DNA of 64,000 bases from Mesaphorura yosii (taxonomy: Eukaryota > Arthropoda > Collembola > Poduromorpha > Tullbergiidae), in contig WIXG01000242.1 in NCBI GenBank assembly GCA_009869945.1, positions 1-64,000 on the forward strand, written 5' to 3'. The notes under the pieces were generated by a model. That model ran no database searches. It was given only the letters and a program-made list of their open reading frames with translations, and had not been told where the DNA came from. Positions 52,801-61,544 of this stretch are shown here, in pieces. Position 1 is the stretch's first letter. The number at the start of each line of letters is the position of its first letter. Both the position numbers and the translations under genes were made by a program.

Positions 52801-53567
52801 AATTTATCGAGTATTTTGTAAGAATCCTGCTGCTGCGAGACGAGACGACGGTCACTGTGCTTCTTGCTGAAGTGCTGAAGAAGTTGACCCACGTGCTGCA
52901 ACTAATTGCCTCGCCTTCTCACCAGCCCGCGTCCGCCGCGAAGAAGAAGAAAGGCTGTGAGCTCGAACTTCGCCAAAGATTCTGCTCGTTTTTCAAACGC
53001 CTATGCGCCGAATCCTTTCAACGAAAAAAGCGAGAGCGAGAAAGTGTCAAGAATTGCGATAAATACACCAGTTTGTTCAAACGCATATTCCAGAGTGATT
53101 TATTGAGGAAGAATCCAGCCGATACGTTTGACAAAAGCCTCTGGATGCAACTGGCCATTATCTTCCATTCCAACGAAGGCAAACATGCCCAAATTGGGCG
53201 AGAAATCGGCAAGACACTGAATGAGTATGTCGGGAAGTATGGGAATGACATCGTGGCGGTCTTCATCGAGAACCTTAACCTTTTCTTGAGAACAGCCTGC
53301 GAATCCGAATCTGAGCAGTCTACAAAAATGCAACTCGTCCAGGGGCTAATCAATTCCGAAGCCGATGCTCCTGCTGGTGACAACGCTACTGCAAAACATC
53401 CTATACCCACGGCCGTAAGAATTGTGGCGCTCGACCTTCTTCCAGCAGATTGTCCAGAAGATTTCGATACAACAGTATATGTTCAGGTTTCAAAAGCCCT
53501 GTTCACTCCAAAATCCGAAGTTGAAGCGATTTACATAAATCATTGGAGGAACAAGCATTCAACATAA
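49821..53567 (+). CDS. Large intronless gene, alpha-solenoid-like protein of unknown function
   Basis: A single uninterrupted frame of 1248 codons starts at the first ATG (MDPVTLEKL). I do not recognise a named domain. The protein is hydrophilic and almost entirely helical in character, with repeated amphipathic pairs of about 35-45 residues, which suggests a HEAT/ARM-like or similar solenoid scaffold. There is no signal peptide and no membrane segment. A very basic patch (AAKKKKG, then QRKKRERE) lies around residues 1035-1075 and could bind nucleic acid or act as a nuclear signal. Every multi-kilobase neighbour has introns, so an intronless frame of this size is unusual and could reflect retroposition or recent gain. 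AATAAA at 53708 is a likely polyadenylation signal. The frame is certainly real coding sequence by length; its function is unknown. Confidence 0.8.
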   Translation: MDPVTLEKLQSSHVKLGEKHKLLNDFLRQAKKNPTLAEGILNQKDATDFYMKKLRFDLILTLQREDLLIDLFNSDEKILTSTISKKGRLTWIFSKEGSRFLEPEFLVKEFFPKLSYLTRLKFVNQLAKHVSDEKRCQQIFEAIRSEFGLKYASRLLPNCSPPFISKILATNRVKNVKTFLIPIIAKKHPQVVFEYIKTAWNIERKKLEYSNSRPGYSHEYGVILRKLAGQDLKQFLDLYESNHKELSGLHIGYLSRHIVKNHLDRVLQLPIVYSELVNTKDILELEKETLVKFLLPLMPKRFSDLNESPFHNNECRRIHCYLGERLPADVFEQLIEKGYPGQDVVKEKSDIISQTIASYFGPEARLCIAEHHLQNATITGSDCYAWISLKPTSKSIPELKQLLFIESDANERQKLISALLKTCNINGDKAALLEVITFLVQRYRNDQIDILAAIITEIEQFPKLSKIGNEHWDTINALVQFCLLHPMVDRIKWRLQAMLYKLFANMAERDLPLEAITEKIFEISSNYLNFPHLSGYGMAVQRKYIEACGAYYSRTYGDRIDENNTNEQFVALQIGEAIKTWNITYRKVKLSVDQFPALKKKFLGFAVQDEYQLPAHTRYQILEIWKHDPGLKKETSVIYNSFIKVAPSEKVLRYFLLHNPKAISDHLDAVFKGVTERRTGDFFDKFLRTLKEHCYKDIYTRLVEKSLLMLKKKDLSKDELSQIYRILPCYQTSAWMVDHVKEYIPKEPKIDLQKENVQQVVQRVEYGVRSLLRIDHPSAGLEIIKSFCVGDYLKYGRDVLYSLCEHTQAPRSLDLVSTMLDSPVSVKKHAIRIFFTLTLEPEKKVAFLEDVWKQESQASSNVSIRLVLVQHTIDLIQFEAEGAVLERARDFLLNTMILSLTFKDKAALAEVVGHFDGISSLVSGKPQEDFLLSTFEKLLVSQENLPPVERFGDPIKLKLIQTIGENHSRLSDQTLLQLCQKYFFPPNDLGMEDQFIEYFVRILLLRDETTVTVLLAEVLKKLTHVLQLIASPSHQPASAAKKKKGCELELRQRFCSFFKRLCAESFQRKKRERESVKNCDKYTSLFKRIFQSDLLRKNPADTFDKSLWMQLAIIFHSNEGKHAQIGREIGKTLNEYVGKYGNDIVAVFIENLNLFLRTACESESEQSTKMQLVQGLINSEADAPAGDNATAKHPIPTAVRIVALDLLPADCPEDFDTTVYVQVSKALFTPKSEVEAIYINHWRNKHST

Positions 53568-53891
53568 ATTCAACGGTGGCCTTCAAATGCGACTGCAGAC
53601 GAAGGAGCAGTGCCTACTTTACTAGTTTATAGTTCGTACTATCTTTCTACTTCGTGATTAATTTGCTTTACACTGCATTGTTGATTTTTTGAAGCTTTAT
53701 TCGGGGGAATAAATACTACAAATTAATTGCTAGAAAAACAAACCCTGAATGATAAAAGCTGAAACACGTCCGATAACTAAAATTCATTGTTTTTGGTACT
53801 GAAGGTTGTTTCCTATTCTAAATTAATGCCTGAATTAGTTAATAAATGAAATAAAGTTTAAAGTTTGATAGTATTTCGCATGTAGCGACGG
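53568..53891. other. Short spacer between convergent genes
   Basis: Contains AATAAA hexamers for the upstream gene on the plus strand. Nothing else is seen. Confidence 0.7.
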
Positions 53892-55163
53892 CTAGAGAAT
53901 ATAACAAGTCGTACTGCGTCGTCTTCTAATTGGAATGCAACCGCAACTGTCGTCATCATTCGCGTCTGGCATTGGCAGCGATGATTCGGTGTCCGTCGTG
54001 AAGGAATTCAGAGTTCTTGCGTTTTCTAATTCCAGTTCTTTAATCACGCTGTTCATTTTCTCGAACTTTGTCAGCGAAGAAGGGCTTCTTTTAGCGCAAT
54101 TTGGGCCATATTTTGAGTCAACAAGTTGTCCTCTCCGGTTGCATAATTCTTTCTCCTTAGCATGCTTGATTCTAGAACTCAAGGTCTGAAAACATTCCAG
54201 CACATTCAGTCCGGTTTTAGCTGAGGTCTCAATGTATCTGAAAGAAAAGCACACAAATTGATTCCGGCAACTCTTATTATAAAACCTGCAGCCTTTCCAT
54301 TTGACGTACAAGAACTTATTCTCAATGGCCAGTTGTTCTCCGCTGGCTTCGCTTATGACTCGTTTTGTCAACATGTCCTCCTTGTTACCCACCAAAATCT
54401 TGACTGGATTCCAGGCTGCATTGAAAATTCCAATGCAATGATTTAGTATCTTCATTTTTAGCAGCCGGATTACTGACACGACAAACCTCGGGTTAGATTC
54501 ACTGAAGCTAATTCACCCAACACAGTGATCCACTTCTTCGCTGCCACAAAGCTATTCGAGTCGCAAACATCAAAGACTACCAAAACACCAGCAGCTTCCG
54601 AACCACGGCAGTAGGAATCCACGACTTTTCGGAATCTGTCTTCTCCAGAAGTGTCCCTGAATGCAAAATATAAACGTTCATTGACGTACGATTGATTGTG
54701 TACGTGCAATCGTGTCGAGAATCGAATCAAGGTTCCAACTGTGACAAACCATAGTTTAAGTTTGATTCTTTGTCCACTTAGTTGAATGTCACGCACTTTG
54801 AGGTCAATTCCTGTTGTAAAAAATCCATATTCAACTACACATAACATTAATTACTGCTGGTTATTATATCATTTGTAGGCGAAGCCCAGATATGACAATA
54901 TTCTTACCAAGGGTCGGGTAATGTTCTAAAACAAAGTTGTCACAACAGAACCGCTGAACCAGAGCCGTTTTGCCAACACTCGGGGCTCCAACTAGGACAA
55001 CTTTGTACATATCGTCGTAGGGAATTTGAACGTTCTTCGACAGATTGCTCCGACATGACTCATACGACTCTGTTTTTGTATCTGTATCCGAGATCAGCAC
55101 AGTTGCAGAAGTTGAATTAGAAGAAAGACCAGAAGATAAGGGGTTGAACGGCTGCGTCATCAT
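53892..55163 (-). CDS. Rab/Ras-like small GTPase with variant switch-II motif
   Basis: Five exons (55163-54908, 54810-54750, 54656-54487, 54415-54310, 54237-53892) give 312 residues, longer than a standard Rab (about 210) because of an N-terminal Ser/Thr-rich extension of about 55 residues and a long tail. The P-loop GAPSVGKT, the NKED base-recognition motif and ETSAK are present. The G3 motif reads WDTSGED instead of WDTAGQE, so the catalytic Gln is Glu, predicting altered GTP hydrolysis. The C-terminus is basic (RRRRS) and ends CYIL, a CaaX box with Leu that suggests geranylgeranylation and membrane attachment. Exon phases are identical to those of the divergent neighbour at 55902. A role in vesicle traffic is likely by family, but the subfamily cannot be named. 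Confidence 0.85.
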
Positions 55164-55901
55164 CTTCACAGGCTACGGGTAGCGATTGCCACAGATGTGA
55201 GTATCATTAAAGCCTCCGATTCATGACATCGTCATGTCCTCTAGATTCAGGATCTTACCACGACGGGAAGTCCGATATACTGCAGAAAGCAATATCGCTG
55301 TAGCTGGCAAAAGAAAGAAATAAAGAAACTGATTTGAGAAACTTTGATCTTATCCCTCCTGCTGGCGTTGTTTCTGATCTCAATGATGCTCCTCGACTAA
55401 AGTTAATGACAATTAGGACGGCAACAAAATCAAGGGCTGCCTTGGGCAAATACTAAATGAAAATAGCCAATTTGGATTTTGGTTTCTTTGTGTCTTACTC
55501 AAATGAGAGCGTCCAATTAGCGATAACAACGGTATTTAATATTTATTGCTGATTTATTGAAGGTGGACACAGAACACATGTATTACAGATCGAATCCGTG
55601 ACTCGGTTAAACTGTGACAAAAGAAAATCGTATTCGAAATCCCAATCTGTCAGGTCCCACATCTTTTATTGAATCTTTTACACAAATATACACAAATGAG
55701 TCTGGTAGCTTTCTTTTTTCTGTAGGTTTTCCGTGAGATGGGTTGACCGCTGCTATTTTAAAAGAAACGTTCAGCATTCGTTGCTGTCTGTGATATTGTT
55801 TTAGATTTAATTGACGGCAAATAGTCATTCACATTCTATCAGTTTCCATTCCATTGCGGTGGCCCGCCGACACTGATACTGAGCTCGATCTCCGTTCGAT
55901 C
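55164..55901. other. Divergent promoter region of two GTPase genes
   Basis: About 740 bp between the start codons of two head-to-head GTPase genes. It presumably carries both promoters; no TATA box or open frame stands out. Confidence 0.55.
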
Positions 55902-56998
55902 ATGTCATCGCCAGTGAATCAGTCGCCTGCCTACACTCGCTTTTACCACCGACGCCCCTCGCCAAATCATCAGAGTTGCCCACCGACATCCGATAAATCC
56001 TACGACTACCTGTTCAAGGTTCTGCTTTGCGGAGATGCCGGCGTTGGGAAAACAAATATGATTGGAAGATTCTGCGATGGCGTGTATTCGTCTCTGTATG
56101 TTAGCACAATTGGTAACTACTCATTTAGATAATTACGTGAGTGACAACTCTGTCGGCTGGAAAATCTAGTCAAGTTTGCTTTTTCTCAGGTGTGGATTTC
56201 AAAGTTAAGACAGTGGAGTGTTTCGGTCGGGTTGTAAAACTTCAAATATGGTATTAAATCCTACTTGAAGTAGATTTTAGGTCTTCAATGTTAATTCGTA
56301 GTTGTTTTTTCCTTGTCCTTATGCTTTAGGGATCCTGCAGGACAGGAGCGCTTTGGAAATTTAGTTCGGGCGTATTTTCGGGGTGCCAATGCTGTCATGT
56401 TTGTTTATGATATTACAAGGAAGAAAACATTTGACCATATTCGGAATTGGCGTCAGCACGTTGAAAGCGAGCTGGGTAAGAAGCACGACGGTCACGAATC
56501 GTACACTGCTGACACTGTCCAGCTGTAATCTTTTGACTGTACAGGTCCGATTTACAGTACCATTCCCAAAATCTTAGTTGGAAACAAGCTGGATAGAGAT
56601 TTTGATAGGCAAGTCACTTTTGCAGAGGGCACCTCTTACGCCGAGTTTGCTCACATGAGGTAAGTTTGCCAAAATGCCAAATGTTCAATACTTTGCCCTA
56701 CCTTTTGACTTCATTCACTGATTGACTTTGGCATTGCAGGTTCATTGAAACGTCCGTCTTGAATGACGACAACGTGTGCATTGCATTTGGTTTACTCGTT
56801 GAAGATTTGGTGCGACAGAAGGATTACGAAATGGAGCATGGTATCTTGACAATTGACGGGGGCGGTGACAGCAATAACTCGGGATTTACTCTTCCAAGAA
56901 AAGGTCAAGAGAAGTCAACATCAAGCTGTGCGGGGAATGGAAAAGAGGGAAGAGGCGGATCGAATGGAAGTGGAACGAAGAAGGGATGCTTAATTTAA
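55902..56998 (+). CDS. Rab-like small GTPase with variant G3 and G5 motifs
   Basis: Five exons (55902-56112, 56190-56250, 56330-56475, 56545-56659, 56740-56998) give 263 residues. The P-loop is GDAGVGKT and the base motif is NKLD, both normal. The G3 motif reads WDPAGQERF, with Pro in place of Thr, and G5 reads ETSVLND in place of ETSAK, so nucleotide handling may be unusual. The tail is rich in Gly, Ser and Lys and ends KKGCLI, with a single Cys three residues from the end, which is not a standard Rab CC/CXC or CaaX signal. The 61-nt second exon and all phases match the neighbour on the other strand, so the two arose by an inverted duplication. The chosen ATG is the first one in frame that I can see in exon 1. 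AATAAA lies at 57201. Confidence 0.85.
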
Positions 56999-57297
56999 CT
57001 CATCTTGCATCTAGGCCTGGAGAATAATGACTACATAATTTGACTTATGAATTTTAGTGAGGAATTCGGTAGAACTGGAGCCTGTTTTATCTTAAGGACA
57101 ACTCTTTTAATAACTTGTTAAAAGGGTCATTCGGTCGTTACTTAGTGTAAATTGATTAGTGCCATATTAATTTTGAACTGTTGTGGAGTTGAGTCGTTCG
57201 AATAAATGACTGTCTTCATATTATGTTCGGGTTGGCTGTTTAATTATTATAACTTGAAGACTCACGCAATATTACAGAAACTAAGTTACGAATATTC

Positions 57298-58653
57298 TTA
57301 CTTCTCTCTTCTGTAAAGTGCATCAATCACATTTAAGAAAGGTTCTTGGGGAATTGACAGTGGCAGGGAGTTGATTTTTGTCAATATTTCATTTCTCTCG
57401 TTGTCTTCATGTTTGTAAAATAATTCTTCAAGCGCCAAATCATCGTAAATACTCTTCACCACGTACTCAGCTGTACCGCTTGGTTGGCCATAATGTTTTT
57501 GCAGCATTAGAATTTGCGATTTCGAAGCCAATTGGAGCGCCTTCACAATTAGCCAGGTCAGCTTCCCGTCCCGTATGTCTGTACCCACTTTCCCGGTGAT
57601 TTCCGGATCTCCGTAGCAGTCCAAGAAGTCATCTTGAATTTGGAATAATTCACCGATTCTCAGTGTAATATCTTCCATATCATTTAAGCACTCTTCGTCG
57701 TCAATTCCGACCTGCAATTAGCAATTCGTAACTATTCGCGTTTAGCACTGTTTCAGACGACGTTTCCGACATAAGACTGGTGAGTTTCTTACACGAATAA
57801 ACGCATTCGCCACGGGCCAGACAAATGTATAGTGGCTGGTCTTGTATTTCACGAGCGCCTTGTACGTTGCTACGGTGAACCTGAACATGAGGCATGAAAA
57901 CCATGAAATTAACATTCAGACAGTACATCACACTTCTCGATCATTGTCCCTTACATCCTGAAATTCGGCCTTCCATCGCCAGAAACTTTCAGATCCAACG
58001 ACTCCCCGAGGGCGGTGTTCAGGCAGCTCTTATGTGTATATTCCATAAACTTCAAGAAGTAATGTTGTTCGGAGAAATATTTGAATATGATGTAGTTTGC
58101 AAAATGGCCCATTAGGAATGTGTCATTAATAGCTCCTAACCCAACATCATCGCGTTTGTACCAACATGGCATTCCGCGTCTCGTCTCTGAACGGTCCATA
58201 ATGTCGTCTGCTATCAAAGCACTAGCTTGAAACTGCCGAACAAAAGTCAAAGGAATTGAGTGCGGGTTGCGGCTAAGTAAGTAAGTTGAGTGTAATGTGT
58301 GATGGCTTACAATTTCAATCATCCAACCGCTAACATAGTTCAGAAAATCCTCCTCCTCAGTACGCTCGTGTTTCAGGCTTCGATACATGAAGATGCTGAG
58401 GTACGCCCTGCAAAATATTAGTGGGATAAGGAGAACTTTGACCCAGGTCGGCTGAGACGCACACACGGACTCACCTCGTTTGTTTCCCGAACGGAACATT
58501 TCTCTCCAGCACGTCCACAAGTTTATGAACTTTATCTGAAATGTCTTTAAATTTAGGCTCGCCCAAAATGTCATTCAGAAGAATTTGCCACACTCGCTTA
58601 AATTCTGCCTCCACCTTCTTATATTCCTCCTTAACTTTCGCTACGGTACTCAT
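57298..58653 (-). CDS. FPPS-family prenyl diphosphate synthase, enlarged chain-length pocket
   Basis: Five exons (58653-58475, 58407-58311, 58232-57955, 57880-57793, 57711-57298) give 351 residues, the usual FPPS length. Enzymes of this family condense IPP with allylic diphosphates. Catalytic and substrate residues are all present: FGK.TR, the FQA Gln, DDIMD (101-105) with SETRRG, KYKTS, FQIQ then DDFLD (241-245), GTDIRDGK and the terminal YRREK. At positions -5 and -4 before the first Asp the sequence is Ser96-Ala97, where C15-specific FPPS has Phe-Phe. In avian FPPS those changes lengthen the product, so C20 or longer is expected. TATAAAG at 58776-58770 (minus) is followed 31 bp on by a TCAGT initiator. 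The gene heads a cluster with a microbial-type terpene synthase and two more paralogues. Confidence 0.92.
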
Positions 58654-60211
58654 TTCAGAGTTTCAAGTGCTTGGTGACGAAGGACAATTGAAATCAGTAA
58701 TCAGGCGACAAAGCGAATGAATCTCGCAAGTGAATTATCTCGACTGATTTGAGGTGGTGAGCCGCATGACTTTATATCAGAATCCCGATTGTGATTAGGG
58801 AATACCTAATTTCTGTGTTTATAATGTGCATTTTAATGACTACGTGTCAGGATTCACGGAAACATCGTAAACAACGCAATAGAAAATAGAACCGTATATT
58901 CCCCAAAGCGAGTTCGCCAAACTTCCCATACTATTCAGTTGATACGGTCTACAGACGCTGTTGAAGTTTTCATCTTCGATAAGCCATCCGACCTGAAAGT
59001 TTCCACTACTAACCATAAAAATGAATGGGTAATTTGCAGAGACAGATAAAAAGCCATGAGAAAAAATTAATTGTAATGTCTTTACTCCAGCTTTTAAGCC
59101 AGTCTTCACGACGTCACCTACTTGCGCCAGTGGCGATTCTGGTTCAAGAGGGCACAAATTTTGAAATTGCACAGTGTACAATTGAAGCGTTTTGAGTCAT
59201 TTTAATGATATTCAATACAATAATGTAAATTGCGAAACTGCTTGTTGATCAATGGTCGTCGGACGCACTTTTCGTGAAACATTGTTTCAACAAAAACCCG
59301 AAAGACCCGAATGCTTTTGTTTTTGTCTTCCTAGATCTTATCAGGACCAGGTGTGTGGGAAGGCTCTAATTACCTTAACTCGAACATATTATTAATTACA
59401 TTATAAGTGTGAAAATCACAGGTTGTGTTTGAAGAAATTAGTAATTCAAAGCGTGGCAAAATGACTTTGACCTTCGGATTGCTGAAACTTGAATGGAAGG
59501 TTGGCGTCGGGCAGATTATTCCAGGCCTTCGGGCTCTGGCATTCGAAAATATTTACTCGATAATATTTGTTTTTGCATGGCTCTTTGGAAAATTTAGAAT
59601 CTCCAAAATACACAAAACCAAACTCCGTGGATTCTCTGCATAATTTATTGAATTTACTGAAGCCGCAGTTAAGGGCTTGAGTGTGTCTCAATAGTCATAA
59701 ATACACGTGGAATGTTTATGACGAATTTATGCTCCTGTTTTCCGCGTTAGGCTCATAAACATTGACCATCTAACATCCTGGAGGATTTCTAAAGAAGTTA
59801 GAAATCTGGAGATTGGCGAAGGCGAGGGATTTGAGTGGTTCTTTGGATTACGAAATGTTTACACACCCCCAAGTTGTACCGTAAATTCGCAATACGGCAG
59901 TAAACACTTTGGTGATTGCGAATTCTGAAATTCTCGCACATAAACCATAAACCATCGCCAGCAACTGTGCTGGGCGCTACACATGGAGCTCGTTGGTGGA
60001 TATTAAGTGCTTGCTAAAGTCGCACACGTGTGTTTAGTAGTAAAGTAACTTTCCATGAGACTTGTTTATATAATACACTTTATAAACTTGGGACATCATC
60101 CATATTTGCCACATTTCACGTCGTTGGACTTGCAAGTATTTTGTACTCAAATGAACAAGTTTGTCTAAAATAACATTTCTGAACAAGTTGCGGACTTTGA
60201 GGCAGTTCAAT
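58654..60211. other. Divergent spacer between synthase genes
   Basis: Contains the promoter of the prenyl synthase at its left end and that of the terpene synthase at its right (TATA-like TATATAA near 60068 and TATAAAC at 60081). A 113-codon minus-strand frame (58840-59181) is open but unsupported. A five-codon upstream ORF (ATG at 60151) precedes the terpene synthase start. Confidence 0.5.
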
Positions 60212-61432
60212 ATGGGTGACAGCACACCAACCGTGAACAAAATTCAGCCAACCATATTTTCGCTCCCGGAAGTGTCCAGCGATGACCTGGAAATAGAAAC
60301 AATCTCTGACTCCGACGTGAAATTCGTTCATTTCATCCTGCGAAACACTTCTGACGACGGAGCGATCCTGCGCGGAAGGATTCCGATGATGCGTCCACCC
60401 GAGAGCTATAAGCTTCCAGACCCCCAAGCCCTGCAAGTTGGAGTGCAATGGGTCGAAGACTGGATGCTGAAGAATATACTGCTTCGGAAGCACGAAACGG
60501 AAAAGCTGGCCAAGAGTCGCCAAATTGCGCAGGATTTGTTCATTCTCTTCGCGTTCTGCGTGCCCGAGCAATCCCTGGCCGATGAGCAAGTTTACAGGCT
60601 GATAGCGGGACTTCAGCTCATCTTCGTCGTGGATGACATCATCGAGGAAACGAATCTGCTAGGAAGAAATCAATCTATGGGCATGCTGGCTGCAAATTAC
60701 ATTGATCAGGTGTTGAAGGGAAATCACGAGTTCAATCCGGACGAAAACGTGTTCCCATCGCTGAGGAAGGCCGCAAGAGCAGGGCAAGAGCTGATCAAAA
60801 AGGCGCAGGAGTACTCGCCAGATTTTCATTCAAGAAGTGTCCACTTTGCGAATGCCGTGAAGGAAACGTATTTTGGCGTGTACTTGCTGCAAGTGGCTGA
60901 TGCAAAACCTGTCGACGCACTGGTGGCTTCAACTTCTGGCGAGGATGGTGATGAAAGAATGTCAGAGGACATTTTTGTCTACTTGAGACGAGCAGACGCT
61001 GCCGGGCTCCCGGCCATTGAAATCGCGCTCTATGCTAAAGAAATTAACTTACCAGCAGAAATTCGCGACAATCTCTTCTTCAAGAAGTGTTTGGAGGTTG
61101 TGCAAGAGACTGTTGGCCACCAAAATGATTTACTGGGATTGGAGAAGGATATCAATAATGACGAATGGAACATTGTCTTGTTCAAGGTAAAAAAGTACGG
61201 AATTCCAATGCAAGACGCTTTTCAAGCGGTGATTCAGCTTGTGGAGAAATTAATGAAGGAGTTTGTGTATTTAAAGTCAAGACTTCTGAGACTTTACCCG
61301 GACAATGAAGATCTGGAAGAGTTTTTTGAGATTGTGAGCTCCATTCTGGATGCGAATGGATATTTGCTGCTGTACACCGAGAGACATGGCGACTTGCGGT
61401 CAGCGTTCACGAAACTCCAGGCTCGAGCCTGA
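60212..61432 (+). CDS. Microbial-type class I terpene synthase, intronless
   Basis: One exon encodes 406 residues from the ATG at 60212 (MGDSTPT); the open frame extends 17 codons upstream but begins there with TTG. Class I terpene synthase marks, numbered from this Met: the metal-binding DDIIEE at 141-146; LRRADAAG with the pyrophosphate-sensor Arg259 and linker Asp262; the second metal motif NDLLGLEKD at 305-313 (NSE form with Gly for Ser and Asp for Glu); and ERHG with Arg391 where bacterial enzymes have the RY pair. The sensor is 46 residues before the NSE Asn and Arg391 is 86 after it, the spacing known from bacterial cyclases. The enzyme should cyclise a prenyl diphosphate to a terpene. 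It is not related to the FPPS fold-family members beside it by motif order. AATAAA at 61502-61507 suggests expression as a host gene. Lateral origin is inferred. Confidence 0.93.
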   Translation: MGDSTPTVNKIQPTIFSLPEVSSDDLEIETISDSDVKFVHFILRNTSDDGAILRGRIPMMRPPESYKLPDPQALQVGVQWVEDWMLKNILLRKHETEKLAKSRQIAQDLFILFAFCVPEQSLADEQVYRLIAGLQLIFVVDDIIEETNLLGRNQSMGMLAANYIDQVLKGNHEFNPDENVFPSLRKAARAGQELIKKAQEYSPDFHSRSVHFANAVKETYFGVYLLQVADAKPVDALVASTSGEDGDERMSEDIFVYLRRADAAGLPAIEIALYAKEINLPAEIRDNLFFKKCLEVVQETVGHQNDLLGLEKDINNDEWNIVLFKVKKYGIPMQDAFQAVIQLVEKLMKEFVYLKSRLLRLYPDNEDLEEFFEIVSSILDANGYLLLYTERHGDLRSAFTKLQARA

Positions 61433-61501
61433 ATTTCGTCGTCCATTATTCTTTAATCCTTAACTTGTCTTTCTTAAAGGCAACAAACTTAATAATATGT
61501 G

Positions 61502-61507
61502 AATAAA
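61502..61507 (+). promoter_or_regulatory. Polyadenylation signal of the terpene synthase gene
   Basis: AATAAA 70 bp downstream of the stop codon, inside the short gap before the convergent prenyl synthase gene. Confidence 0.6.
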
Positions 61508-61544
61508 TTGGATTACTGCTAAAAACCTTTTACTATGCTAATTT

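Noticed and set aside
58840-59181. 113-codon minus-strand frame between the synthase genes
   Set aside because: No similarity to the prenyl synthases or any family I know, no signal peptide and no clear promoter. It could be an exon, but I cannot support it.
59425-59691. Overlapping frames on both strands, one with a WNNLP-like phrase reminiscent of retroelement reverse transcriptases
   Set aside because: Only a few residues agree; no other reverse-transcriptase motif or repeat structure is present.
60161-60211. N-terminal extension of the terpene synthase frame
   Set aside because: The extended frame starts with TTG; the first ATG is at 60212, which also gives a sensible N-terminus.
60212-61432. 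Bacterial contamination as explanation of the terpene synthase
   Set aside because: It lies between intron-bearing animal genes with short spacers on both sides and is followed by a eukaryotic AATAAA.
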